64,000 nucleotides of DNA from Phascolarctos cinereus (lineage: Eukaryota > Chordata > Mammalia > Diprotodontia > Phascolarctidae). The position numbers and the translations under genes were made by a program. Shown here piece by piece: positions 1 through 10,115 of the stretch (its first letter is position 1; the number at the start of each line of letters is the position of its first letter). The stretch covers positions 1,034,001 through 1,098,000 of the forward strand of contig NW_018344185.1 in NCBI RefSeq assembly GCF_002099425.1, read 5' to 3'. The notes under the pieces were generated by a model, which worked only from the letters and a program-made list of their open reading frames with translations, made no database searches and was not told where the DNA came from.

Positions 1-310
1 AGCAGAACCTAATATGCTTCAACTGAAGTAAAAAAGGCAGGGGTAGGAATCATGATCTCAGACAAAGCAAAAGCAAAAATAACATTAATTTAAAAAGATA
101 ATCATGAAGACCACATTTTGCTAAGAAGGTACCATAGACAATGAAGTGTGTATATATCTATATCTATATCTATATCTATCTATATTGACACAGATATAGA
201 TATAGATATAGATATAGATATAGATATAGATATAGATATAGATAGATATAGATATAGATATAGATATATACACACACACATACACACACACATATATATA
301 TATATTTTAA
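1..310 (+). mobile_element. L1 copy A, ORF2 endonuclease fragment (cut by left edge)
   Basis: Reading from base 1 gives YASTEVKKAGVGIMISDKA, typical of the middle of the L1 ORF2 apurinic-like endonuclease domain. The same stretch is seen near 56,360 in L1 copy D. The frame is broken by several stops within 130 bases, so it is not functional. At the point where other copies read on into the segment encoding ILNIYAP, this copy has expanded into a GATATA/CA repeat (150-305). The rest of the element resumes at 2703 on the same strand. The L1 5' part lies outside the window. Confident as L1; exact right edge uncertain because of the repeat. Confidence 0.85.
150..305. repeat. Compound microsatellite, (GATATA)n with CA/TA tail
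   Basis: A run of TATATC, then many GATATA hexamers, then a CA-rich and TA-rich end. It lies inside L1 copy A, where the undisturbed L1 is already AT-rich, so it probably grew in place. Long artificial Ile/Asp/Tyr reading frames across it are repeat translations, not genes. Confidence 0.9.
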
Positions 311-385
311 TTATGGCAAGTTTCTTTGATAGAGACCTCATTCCTCAAATATATACTGAATATAGAACTGAGTCACAGAGTACAG
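311..385 (+). mobile_element. Small fragment of L1 ORF2 C-terminal region
   Basis: Reads FDRDLIPQIYTEYRTESQ, which lines up with the late ORF2 segment SDKGLISKIFRELSQ found at about 63,880-63,930. It comes from a part of ORF2 more than 2 kb downstream of the endonuclease fragment to its left. It is therefore either a separate L1 piece or the product of an internal deletion. Short, so moderate confidence. Confidence 0.55.
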
Positions 386-600
386 AACCAGAGTTCTGTG
401 ATGGGAACAGGTTCTACAATCTTTGATTCACTTCACTTAAGTTTCAGTACTTGTGAGCATTGTCAGAGCTTGGATTAATATGTTTAAGCTGCATCATGTA
501 TGTGTGAACATCAATTTATTTACTTAAGTGCAAAAAATATAATTTCATAAACTAAAGCTAGTATTTATTTGAGAAATTATTAGTAATATTTATTCATATT
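386..600. other. Unassigned 5' flank of the hAT relic
   Basis: No recognised coding or repeat signal. It probably contains the 5' non-coding part of the hAT element that follows. I could not find a partner for its 3' inverted repeat (expected to begin CAG.GCTTCTTAAACT) here. Confidence 0.4.
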
Positions 601-2702
601 TTAGGGCAAAACATTCTTTGGTTATGGATAATTTTCTAAATTTAAATAGAAGAGGTAAAAATACTAATGACAATGTAGTAGAATCTTTGCTACCAGATTG
701 TAGCACACCTAAATTGATGAGAAAAAGAAAATATGTCAAATCATTTTTGCAATATGGATTTACTTCTAATAATGATGATGATGTGGAAAAACCTCTTTGC
801 TTAATTTGTATTGAAGTTTTGGCTGTGGAGAGCATGAAACCAGCCAAACTAAAACAACATCTTAATACCAAGCATACAGCATACTGCAATAAACCAAAGG
901 AATATTTTGACTGACTTTTAAAATCTTCAAATAAAGAAAAACAATGTTTTGAGAAATTTGTTACTGTCAACAAAAATATATACTTGCATGTTATAAAACT
1001 TTTTTATGTATTTATTTAATTGCAAAAACTTAAAAGCCCTACAGGATAGGAGAAGATCTTGTGTTACCTGCTGCTATTAAAATGTCAGAAATAGTTCATG
1101 GGGAAAAGTATAAGGATGAAATTTGTAAAATTCTTTTATTGAATGATACTGTTTCCAAAAGAATTTTTGAAATTAGTAATGATCAATTCTAGCAGCTTAT
1201 TACTTAAGGGCAGCCCAAAGTTTCCAATTGAGTTAGGTGAAACAACTGAAATTTCTAACATGGCACAGTTGTTATTTTACGTAAGATATGTTTATGAAGG
1301 AGACATACATGAGGAGTTTTTATTTTGTCACCTTTTGGAATGGCACACAAGAGGGGGAAATATATATCTTAAAACAGATTAATTTTTCACAAATGAAGGT
1401 TTACGGTAGAAAAATTGCATTCGAATCTTTACAGATGGTACTGGAGCAATGATAGGCAAGAATGTTGAATTCGTAGCAAAAGTTAAACCTGGTGGCAATG
1501 AACATATCACTTTTACTCACTGCATGATCCACTAGAGGCACTCGCAGGCAAAACAGTATCACTAGTTACATGTTGTACTTCACAATACTATCAAAATCAT
1601 TAACTTCGTTAAAAGCTATGCCCTTAACAGTCATTTGTTTTCAAAACTTTAGAAAGACATTGACTTAGATTACAACAGCTTATTACTTTATGCAGAGGTA
1701 AGGTGGCTCTCAAAAGGGCGAAGTTTAAACAGATTATTGAAACTAAAAGATGAAGTGGTTATATTTTTGACTGAGCAGAAATTCAATTTTATTAATTTTT
1801 TTCATAATAACTTATCGTTTTCAAAACTGTGTTATTTGTCAGCTATTTTCAAAAAACTCAATGATTTAAACATTTTGCTTCAAGGGAAAAAATGTAACAC
1901 ATTTATTTTAAAAGACAAAATTGAAAATTTTACTAAAAAAAGTTAATGTATGGAAGAATAGGGTGGAAATGTTTCTTTAGAAATGTTTATAGCAACAGAT
2001 GATTTTATAATTGAAAATAATCTTCCTAAAGATTTAATTGTAAGAGATATAATTGATCATCTGAAGTGCCTGGAGACAGTTTCAGAAATACTTCCCTTTA
2101 AATTTTGATTCTAAAAAACTAACTTGGGTTCATAAACCATAGTCAGTTGAAATTTAAAAAAATCAGTCATCTGCCATTAAAAGTTGAAGAAGAATTTGCT
2201 GAGTTATCAAATGATACAGACTTAAAACTTGAGTTTCCCAAAAAATCACTAAATGAATTTTGGTTTGGGTTTTTGAAACCCAATTTTTGGGTTTCAATTT
2301 TTGAAATGGCCCTAAACATGCTTCTGCCATTTTGTACTACATATTTAAGTGAAGTGGAATTCTCAGCATTGACAATTATAAAATCAAAATATTGATCAAC
2401 TCTGAAAAATGTTGAAGATGCTTTGCATCCTGCAGTATCAAATATTCCACCAAAATTTAATTCTTTATGTAAAAATAAATAAGCACATCTATCTCATTAA
2501 TATGCAAATTTCTTTTCATCTTTAATAGTGGTAAAATTGTATGTATAACAAGGAATTATTTTAAAGTAAATTTCTTTATGATTTGTTATCAGTAAATGTT
2601 TGATTTGTGTACCTCTTTTATATGCCTGTATGCCCAGGGTTGCACAAAAATTTCTCAGACAAAAAAGGGTTTGAGAGTGAAAAAAGTTTAAGAAGCCCTG
2701 TA
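600..2702 (+). pseudogene. Decayed hAT (Charlie/Buster-type) transposase, ZBED5/SCAND3-like
   Basis: DNA transposon transposase relic. Order of recognisable parts: N-terminal segment RKRKYVKSFLQYGF; a BED-type zinc finger (CLIC ... HLNTKH, about 800-880); the block LPAAIKMSEIVHGEKYKDEI (about 1069-1128); the RNase-H-like core with NMAQLLFYVRYVYEGDIHEE (about 1257-1316); TDGTGAMIGK (about 1433-1462); AEVRWLSKGRSLNRLLKLKD (about 1692-1751); and the C-terminal hAT dimerisation region ending SALTIIKSKY then LCKNK (2340-2480). Reading it needs several frame changes and passes stop codons (for example after EYFD at 914 and after KSKY at 2395), so it cannot encode a full transposase. In the core, the family pattern LDETTD reads LGETTE here, so the first catalytic Asp is lost; the Asp of TDG is kept. 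The 3' non-coding part ends with AGTTTAAGAAGCCCTG at about 2686-2701, a hAT terminal repeat, after which L1 copy A resumes. A domesticated host gene is unlikely given the stops. Confidence 0.85.
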
Positions 2703-2959
2703 GAAGAAACATTAAATGCAAGCTTTTTAGACCATAATGTCATAAAACTTACATTTAATAGAGGACCATGGAAGCATAGGATAAAAATTACTTATAAACT
2801 AATTAATCTAATCCAAAGAATGCATGGGTCAAATGACAAATCACAGAAATAAACAACTATTTCATTAAACATAATAACAACAATGAGACCATATACAAAA
2901 CGTTGTGGGTTGTAGCCAAAGTAATACATAGGGGGAAATTCATATCTAAATATGTATAT

Positions 2960-3014
<55 letters not shown>

Positions 3015-5935
3015 GCTCAATGATTTAGGCATGCAATTAAAAAAAAACAAATTAAAAATCCCCAAATAAACACCAAAATAAGCATACTATAAATCAGAGA
3101 GATCAATAAAATTCAAATCAAAAAAATACATTGAACAAATAAATGAAACTAGCAGCTGATTTTATAATGAAAACAATAAAATAGACAAAACTATTAATTA
3201 ACTTGATTTAAAAAATGAAAGAAAACCAGATTACCAGTAATAAAGTGAAAAGGGATAATGCACTACCAATACTGATGAAATTGAAATGATTACCAGGAAT
3301 TATGTTTCCCAATTATATGCCAGTAAAGCTGATGATTTAAGTGAAATGGTTGAATATTTACAAAAATATAAATTGTTCAGATTAACAGAAGAGTAAACAC
3401 AATGCTTATATAATGCTATCTTAGAAACAATAAATTGAACAAACCATCAATGAGCTCTCTCAGAAAAAGAGAAAGAAAATTATAAACAAATTTCCCTAAT
3501 GAATTTCGATACAAAATTTTAAACAAAATACCAGAAATGGGGTTACAGCAATATATCAGAAAGATCATACATTGCACTGGGTGAGATTTATAAAAGGAAT
3601 ACAGGGCTGGTACCATATTAGGAAAACTATAAGTATAATGAACCATATAAAGAAGAAAAAAACAACAGAAGTCATATGATTTTCCCATAAATGCAGAAAA
3701 AAACCTTTTGATAAAATACAACAATCATTCCTATGAAAAAGGAATAAATGGAGCCTTTCTTAAAATGATAAGTGGTATGTATCTAAAAACAAGAATGAGC
3801 ATTATCTGTAATGGGAATAAAATGAAGTAGGGAAGCAAGGTTATCCATTAGTACTATTCTTCAATATCGTATTAGAATATCTTGCTATAGCAATAAGAGA
3901 ACACAAGAAAATAGAAGAAATAAAAATAGCAATGAAGAAAGAAAATTTTCAATCTTTGCAGACAACACGATGACATACTTAGAAAACTCTACAGAATGAA
4001 CTAAAAAGCTAGTTAAAACAAATAACATCTTTAGCAAAGTTGATGAAATAAACCCAAAAAAAATCATCAGCATTTCTATATAATACCAACAAAACCCAGG
4101 AGGAAAAAGAAATAAAAAGAAATTCTACTTAAATTTGCTGCAGAAAAAATTATATACTTGGAATTTTACCTGACAAGGCAAACCCAGGGACTATATGAAT
4201 GCCCTTCAAAACATTTTTCACACAGATAAACAGAAATCTAAACAATTAGACAAATATTAATTGCTCATGAGTAAGATAAGCCAATATAATATAAATGACA
4301 ATTCTACCTAAATTAATTCATCTATTCAGTACCATACCAAACTTCTAAAGAATTATTTTATAGAGGTAGAAAAAATGATAACAAAATTTACCTCAAAGAA
4401 CAAAAGTAATGGACATCAAGTAAATCAATGAAAAATATGGGGGAAAAGGGTCCTAGCTGTACCAGATTTTAAACTATGGTAAAATTAATAATAAAACAAT
4501 CTGGTATTGGCAAGCAATATAATGGTAGATCAGTGCAATGAATTAAGTAAACAGCACTTCTGAAACTGTGGGTCATGATCCACAGTTTTAGAAATGCAGA
4601 AGAGGTCATGAGTGGAAAAAGTTTAAGAAGCCAATAGTAAATGACCACAGTAATATATTTTTAATAAACTCAGAGATTCCAGCTTTGGGGAGAAGAACTA
4701 AGCATTTGACGAAATTTTTTGGGAAAACTGGAAAGCCGTGTAACAGAAATTGGGCGTAGACCAATGTCTCAACCTGTATACCAAGATAAGGTCAAAATAG
4801 ATTAATGACTCACACATTATAAGTAAATTAGGGTAACGTAAAAAAATTTTCCCGTCAGATGTGTGGACAAGAGAAGAATGTATCACAAAACAAGATAGAG
4901 AGTATCAAAGGAAGTAAAATGGATATTTTTATTGTATATGTTTAAAAAGCTTTTGTACAAACAAAACCAGTGCAGCCAAAATTAAAAGGAAAGCAAATAT
5001 ATTATGAACAGGAAGTTTTCAAAAGAATAAATCAAAGTTATAGTCACATAAAAATGCTCTAGATCATATTGATTTCAGAAATACAAATTGAAACAATTCT
5101 GAGGTATACTTCACACCTATTAGATTGACTGACATGACAGAAAAGGAAAAGGATAAATGCTGAAGGGGATGTAGAAAAACAATGCATTGTTGATAGAGTT
5201 GTGAACTAGTCCAATCCTTCTAGAGAACAATTTGGAACTGTAACCAAGGGGCTATAAAACTGTGCATACTTTTTAACCTATCAATACCACTGTTAGTTCT
5301 GTATCCCAAAGAGATCAAGGAACAGAGAAAAGGACATATTTGTACAAAAATATTTATAGTGGTTCTTTGTGTTGGCAAAGAATTGGAAATAGAGGGGATA
5401 GCCATCAATTTGGGGAATGGCTGAAGAAGTTGTGGTATATGAATGTAATGGAATATTATTTTGCTATAAGAAGTGGTGAAAAATATGTAAAGATTTATGT
5501 GAGCTGACGGAAAATAAATCGAACAGAACCAGAAGAACATTGTACACAGTAACAACAATGTTATATGATCAGCCTGTAATAGTTATTTACTCTGATCAAG
5601 ATCCAAGAAAATTCCAAAGGATCTATGATGAAAAAATGTTATCCACCTCCAGAAAGAGAACTGATAAACTCTGAGTGTAGACTGAAGCATTTTTTTTTAC
5701 TTTCTTCATTTTCTTGCTTTTCTTTTCCAATATGGTTAATGTGGAAATGTTTTTAGATGACTTCACATGTAAAATTGACATAATGTCCCTTGCCTTCTCA
5801 ATGGGGGTGGGGGTGGTGTGGAAGGGAGAAAGATAATTTGGAACTCAAATTTTGTTTATTGGATATTATTTCACTAAAAATATATATAATTGGGGAATAT
5901 TTAATGAAATAAAAAAGAAAAGAAAAACCTTAAGA
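2703..5935 (+). mobile_element. L1 copy A, ORF2 reverse transcriptase to 3' UTR
   Basis: Continues the L1 broken by the hAT element. ORF2 pieces in order: the segment before the RT near 2880-2960, with a (GA)n run at 2966-3010; RT motifs near 3480-3720; the catalytic box read as FADNTMTY at about 3952-3975 (FADD in active copies, so the second Asp is Asn); and the C-terminal zinc-knuckle-side region ending NWK...GEWLKKLWYMNVMEYYF at 5385-5470. The 3' UTR has the family pattern of GGTGGGG-rich DNA, then GGAACTCAAA. Many stops in all frames; not active. About 350 bp of ORF2 is missing between the pieces at 310 and 2703, and a MITE is inserted at 4552. The end is set where L1-like sequence stops near the A-rich run before 5935. 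Confidence 0.9.
4552..4635. mobile_element. Short hAT MITE inside L1 copy A
   Basis: About 84 bp that breaks L1 similarity. It starts CAGCACTTCTGAAACTGTGG and ends GTGGAAAAAGTTTAAGAAGC, giving roughly 16-bp inverted ends of the form CAG.(G/A)CTTCT.AAACT. Its right end nearly matches the last bases of the hAT relic ending at 2702, so it is probably a non-autonomous relative. The flanks TAAGTAAA and TAGTAAAT are a possible but imperfect 8-bp target duplication, the size hAT elements make. Confidence 0.7.
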
Positions 5936-6474
5936 TAATGTTTCTGAGTTCTGTAACATTGATTCTGTCCTCTTTAATTTTGCGTTATTTAATCTCCCTT
6001 CCCTTAGATGTTCCTAATGTTTTCTTTAAAAATTTCAAAATCTCTCTCAGATGTGATAAAGGGAAGAAAGTAAGAGTCTACAGAATGTCAGAAGAAGCAT
6101 TCATTGTTAGGGGACATAGGTATTGCCCAAGATAAGGGACAGATTATTCTAGCAGTGAGCAGCTGGAAGGGAGTTCTTTCCCAGTAGTAACAAGATGTAT
6201 TTTTAGTACAAAATAGCGTGTAGTATGAAGTAATACATAGGAAAAAAACCACAACTTCAGGTCAGATTAGTACTGAAATATGACTGTCATATTTGGAGGC
6301 CATTATTTGTATAACAAAATCCCTTAAACTCTCTGAGACTCAATTTCCTCAACAACAATATAGAAAATTTATGCTAGTTAATCTCTATGCTTCTATCCAG
6401 TTATAAATACTATGAATTTGGGTAAATAACTGATTTAATTTATTTAATGGATGAATGGATGCAACTTAGATTTT
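5936..6474. other. Unique DNA, no feature recognised
   Basis: No repeat, RNA or gene signal that I recognise. A 65-codon frame at 5938-6135 has no family motif and begins at the edge of the L1 tail, so I do not call it. Confidence 0.5.
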
Positions 6475-6715
6475 TTTTTACTACTACTACTACCACTCTT
6501 ACTACTACCAGATATTTATATAGTACTTGAAATGCTCTTTACATGGTTTTCACAACAACCATGTGAGACAGATAAGTGCTATCATTTTCATTTTCCATTT
6601 GAGGAAATAGAAGATGAGAAAGGTTAAATGACTGTCCAGGGTCACGTAGATAGTAAGTGTCTGAGATAGTATTTAAACCCATGTTTTACCACTCTATTAA
6701 TTATGCCATGAATTT
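6475..6715 (-). repeat. MIR/Ther-1 SINE relic
   Basis: The plus strand shows the reverse-complement MIR order: a 3'-end (TAC)n-like tract, CTCTTTACATGGTTTTCACA, then GAGGAAATAGAAGATGAGAA, then GGTTAAATGACTGTCCAGGG. Old and diverged. MIR used L2 for mobility. Confidence 0.8.
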
Positions 6716-6899
6716 AAGTGACTGCAATAGCAGGTTGGTAAGAGACAAAGAGAGACAGAGAGAAACACTGAAAAAGAGAGATCTATCAGATAATACAGAG
6801 ACCTCTTATTACCTATCAATCTATATCTATGCATACTCTGCCATGTAGTATATTAGAGTGATTTTATATTTATACATGTATCATATATGTTTATATTAT

Positions 6900-6908
6900 A
6901 TATGAGTG

Positions 6909-6941
<33 letters not shown>

Positions 6942-7005
6942 GTGTGTGTGTATGTGTGTGTATTTTTCTGGATATATCAGATAGATAGATAGATAGATAG
7001 ATGAT
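6900..7005. repeat. TA/TG and GATA microsatellite
   Basis: TA dinucleotides passing into TG, then a short spacer and a run of GATA tetramers. Confidence 0.9.
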
Positions 7006-7221
7006 AGCTTAGGGAATGAAATTCATCTTCTATTTCATGAGAGTGGTGGTAACAAGAAAATAAAAGTATATACAAAGAGCTTTATAATGATAAAGTGCTA
7101 TATAAAAGAAATTGTTGCTTTTTTGTTATCATAAACATTAGTACCATTTTTTGAGGAACCACTGAATGTGGCTGGCTCACTACTTTACTGGGTGCTGCTC
7201 TTTGATTGACTCCTGAGTCTC

Positions 7222-7478
7222 AATTATTGTTGTTCAGTCATTTCAGTCATGTTCAACTCTTTGACTCCATTTGGGGTTTTCTTGGCAAAGATACTAGAGT
7301 GGTTTGTCATTTCCTTTTCCAGCTCATTTTACAGATGAAGAACCTGAGATAAACAAGGTTAAGTGTCTTGCCCAAGGTCACACAGCTAGTAAGTGTCTGA
7401 GGCCAGATTTGATCTCAGGAAGATGAATCTTCCTGACTTCAGGCCAGCATTTTATTCATGGTACTACCCAGCTGTTCA
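7222..7478 (-). mobile_element. Mar-1-like CORE-SINE with RTE-like tail
   Basis: Read on the minus strand this has the same structure as the plus-strand copy at 27,832: a tRNA-derived head at about 7400-7478, the CORE at about 7320-7400, and a tail near 7222-7320. On the plus strand the tail reads TTGTTCAGTCATTTCAGTC, with GACTCCATTTGGGGTTTTCT. That tail matches the 3' end of Bov-B/RTE LINEs as known from other mammals, which suggests RTE rather than L1 mobilised it. The head is diverged. No clear target duplication. Confidence 0.85.
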
Positions 7479-8100
7479 TTAATTAGCTAATGACTTTGGG
7501 GAAGATTACAAAGAAGAATCAAAAAAAGTTATCATCAACTAGTGACATCTTTAAACATTAAAGACTTCTCCCTCCTTGTTCATCTTTGTTACCCTTTACC
7601 CAGAAGATATGCACTAAAGATTCCAATCACTGCTCTGCATAATATATTCTGCTAACAGTGATGGGTATTTTAATCCCAGAATGCAAAAGAGATTTTCGCT
7701 TTTCAAAGAAAGCTTTCTGATTCCAGTGACCTGCTTCCTAGGCAAACCAAATGCCTTTTCTCCACATAATTTTGAATATAGTGGAAGTAAATTGAAATGA
7801 CATTTTGAAATTTAAAATGAGTTTGCCTAAATCTAGTGTTGATAGCAAATGCATTAGCTGGGGCCACTGTATTTGAACAATTAGAATTCAGCCTTCCAAT
7901 GCAGAGAATACTGTTATTTTCTGTGTGAAAAGAAAGAGCATTTAATTTTTAAGCCCACTAAATTACACACTGCACACCAGAGATAACGAGCTGAATAAAA
8001 CAATGCCTTGCATTTGCACACAATAACTCCCTTTTCCCAAATGAAAATTGTCCACATGCATTTTTCTTACTTCATCTTCCAAATTTTTCTATGGGCTGGG
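7479..8100. other. Unique DNA, no feature recognised
   Basis: Ordinary AT-rich sequence without recognisable repeat or coding signal. Confidence 0.5.
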
Positions 8101-8106
8101 TAAGAT

Positions 8107-8263
8107 ACACACACACACACACACACATCTGTGTGTATATAAATGTATGCATGCATACATGCATATACATATATATATACATACACATATATACATCCAT
8201 ATACATAAACATAAATCCATATATATATATATATATGTGTGTGTGTGTATATATGGAGATATA

Positions 8264-8335
<72 letters not shown>

Positions 8336-8372
8336 TATATTATATATATATGGAGATATATATATCTCATTT
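8107..8372. repeat. Compound CA/TA/TG microsatellite, ~265 bp
   Basis: A (CA)n start, then mixed ATAC/ATGC tetramers, then long TA and TG runs. Reading frames of 90-130 codons on both strands across it contain only Tyr, Ile, Thr, His, Cys and Val from the repeat and are not genes. Confidence 0.95.
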
Positions 8373-8744
8373 TTAAAACTACACAGCAACATAGAAAGAT
8401 TGGGTGACTTGCCTGGGATTATGTCAGACAGCATTGGTGGAACAAGAATTAGAAAGAAGGTATTCTCATGTCTACAATAGAGTTCTTTATGCTACATCAT
8501 TAAGGAAAAATTAATTTTAATTATCGTGATATTATTTTGCTGACCAAGTATTAAAGAGCCCTAAAACAGGGGTTAAGCTCCAGGTAACTGGTTCTAACCA
8601 GAAGAGGAAGTCTTGATGTGTATGATGACATTTCATATTCATAGATGTGTTGAGAGTAGACACTCATGAAATCTATGTTACATGAGACATCATATTCTAC
8701 GTCAACAGCACATGAAATCAAAGTTAACTTATGTTATCCATTGT
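8373..8744. other. Unique DNA, no feature recognised
   Basis: A weak MIR-like trace at 8375-8445 (ACTTGCCTGGGATTATG-like) is too short to assign. Nothing else recognised. Confidence 0.4.
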
Positions 8745-8965
8745 GAGAGGCAGCACAAGCTAGTCAGAGGCCTGGATTTAAATCTCATGTTAAACACTAA
8801 CCGTATTCACAGGTAAGTCACTTAACCTGCAGAAGGCTCAATTTTCTCATTTGTAAAATGGGAATAATAAGAATTGTGTTTGTGTGTATGCTACTTCATA
8901 CAATCATTATGAAGAAAGCACTTTGCCAATCTTAAAATGGTTTAGAAATGTGAATTTTTGTTTGC
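8745..8965 (+). repeat. MIR/Ther-1 SINE relic
   Basis: Plus-strand MIR order: AGGCCTGGATTTAAATCTCA, then CAGGTAAGTCACTTAACCTG, then TTCTCATTTGTAAAATGGGA (the CORE), then the AAGCACTTTGCCAATCTTAA region. Diverged. Confidence 0.85.
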
Positions 8966-9049
8966 TTCACTGTTTTATAAGCTGGAGTCTCTGACTTTTG
9001 TATAAGATGTCTATATACAGTAGTTTGTATTTAATGAACTTCCAAAATT

Positions 9050-9130
9050 GCATTTATATATTTATATATGTGCATATAGATACATATGTATATGTGTGCA
9101 TACATACATATGTGTTCATATTATGTACCT
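9050..9130. repeat. TA/TG/CATA low-complexity tract
   Basis: Mixed TATA, GCATA and CATACATA units. Confidence 0.75.
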
Positions 9131-9355
9131 ACTCTATGTACATAAACAGTAATTTGAAGACTGAATAGTTCCATCAATAAGGTTATGTTGGTAGATATGT
9201 GAATACACCAGTTTTCCATGACTTCAGTATGGCAGATACTCCCTTCAGGCAGATTGAAAACCCAGATTGAAAATTTCATCTTATTAGAGTACCTTCAGAA
9301 GTCAATGAGGCTGAAAAAATATTAGAACCTAATGGCAAATTATCAGGTGGTTCAT

Positions 9356-9515
9356 CAACAAGCATTTATTAAGCACCTACTATGTGTCAAGCACTGTGCT
9401 AAGCACTGAGCAATACAAAAATACAAAGAAAGACCAAAAAAAAAGAGTCTCCATTATCAATGAGCTCACGGTCTAATGGGGGAGACAACATGCAGACAAC
9501 TGTGTATTAAGAATC
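9356..9515 (-). repeat. L2-like 3' end, reverse orientation
   Basis: The plus strand carries ACAAGCATTTATTAAGCACC, TGTGTCAAGCACTGTGCTAA and later GAGCTCACGGTCTAATGGGG. This is the reverse complement of the L2 3' UTR. In marsupials the same motif also ends some L2-dependent SINEs, so the exact family is open. Confidence 0.75.
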
Positions 9516-9591
9516 TATATAGGCTCAAATTCTTAAAATCTGGCCAATAGCATGGATTTTTAAAATCTCACCCACTTCAACCAGTGTTTTA

Positions 9592-9606
9592 ATAAACCTT
9601 GCCTCT
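9592..9606. repeat. Target-site duplication, left copy
   Basis: ATAAACCTTGCCTCT. Its partner ATAAACCTTGTCTCT lies at 10,027-10,041, one mismatch in 15. They bracket the L1 3' end. Confidence 0.85.
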
Positions 9607-9765
9607 TACACGGTAACAGCCACGTATGATAACTAACTTTGATGGACTTATCTTTTCTAGCAATGCAAGAATCTAAGACAGCTCCAAAAAACTCAGGATG
9701 GAAAATGCTGTCCATATCCAGAAAAAGACCTATGGAGTCTGAATGCAGATGAAAGCACATTATTT

Positions 9766-9802
<37 letters not shown>

Positions 9803-10026
9803 CTTGTTCTTGTGGTTTCTCCCATTGGTTCTAATTCATTTTTACAACTTAACTAATGTGAAAATAGGTTCAATATGAATGTATGTGTTGCACCTATATC
9901 AATTTATATTTGGTCTTGAGATAGGGGGAGGGGAGAGATAAGGAGAAAATTGGAACTCAAAATTTTATGGAAGTGATTGTTGAAAACTAAAAACAAATAA
10001 ATAAATTTATTAACTAAAAAAAAGGG
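9607..10026 (+). mobile_element. L1 3' end, 5'-truncated, inserted in LTR A1
   Basis: A late-ORF2 and 3' UTR piece of L1: GGAAAATGCTGTCCATATCC, GAGTCTGAATGCAGATGAAA, a (CT)n run at 9768-9798, then AATTGGAACTCAAAATTTTA and GTTGAAAACTAAAAACAAAT followed by an A-rich tail. It is bounded by the 15-bp duplication at 9592-9606 and 10,027-10,041. This is a standard 5'-truncated target-primed insertion. Confidence 0.85.
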
Positions 10027-10115
10027 ATAAACCTTGTCTCTGACTGAAAGAAAGCTTGAGTTGAATTCCTCAAGGCAGGACCCATGTCTTTTGCCCTTGA
10101 ATTTTGGGGTTTCCA

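Larger units (their letters stand above)
9520..10115 (+). mobile_element. ERV LTR fossil, family A copy 1 (partial, with L1 inserted)
   Basis: Shares long stretches with the LTR-like sequences at 17,955-18,412 and 37,265-37,856: the ATTCTTAAAATCTGGCCAAT block, the polyadenylation signal AATAAA at 9591, and the R/U5 stretch ending GGGTTTCCAGCACCCCTA. An L1 3' end is inserted between AATAAA and U5 (9607-10026), with a 15-bp duplication of LTR sequence on both sides. Only the 3' part of the LTR is present. A broken fossil, clearly older than the L1 insertion. Confidence 0.7.

Noticed and set aside
150-305. Tandem repeat considered as a CRISPR-like or satellite array
   Set aside because: Simple hexamer units without spacers, in a mammalian L1; a microsatellite.
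8048-8480. Overlapping frames of 93-129 codons on both strands
   Set aside because: They are translations of the CA/TA/TG microsatellite (Ile, Tyr, His, Thr, Cys only), open because the repeat has no stops in those frames.
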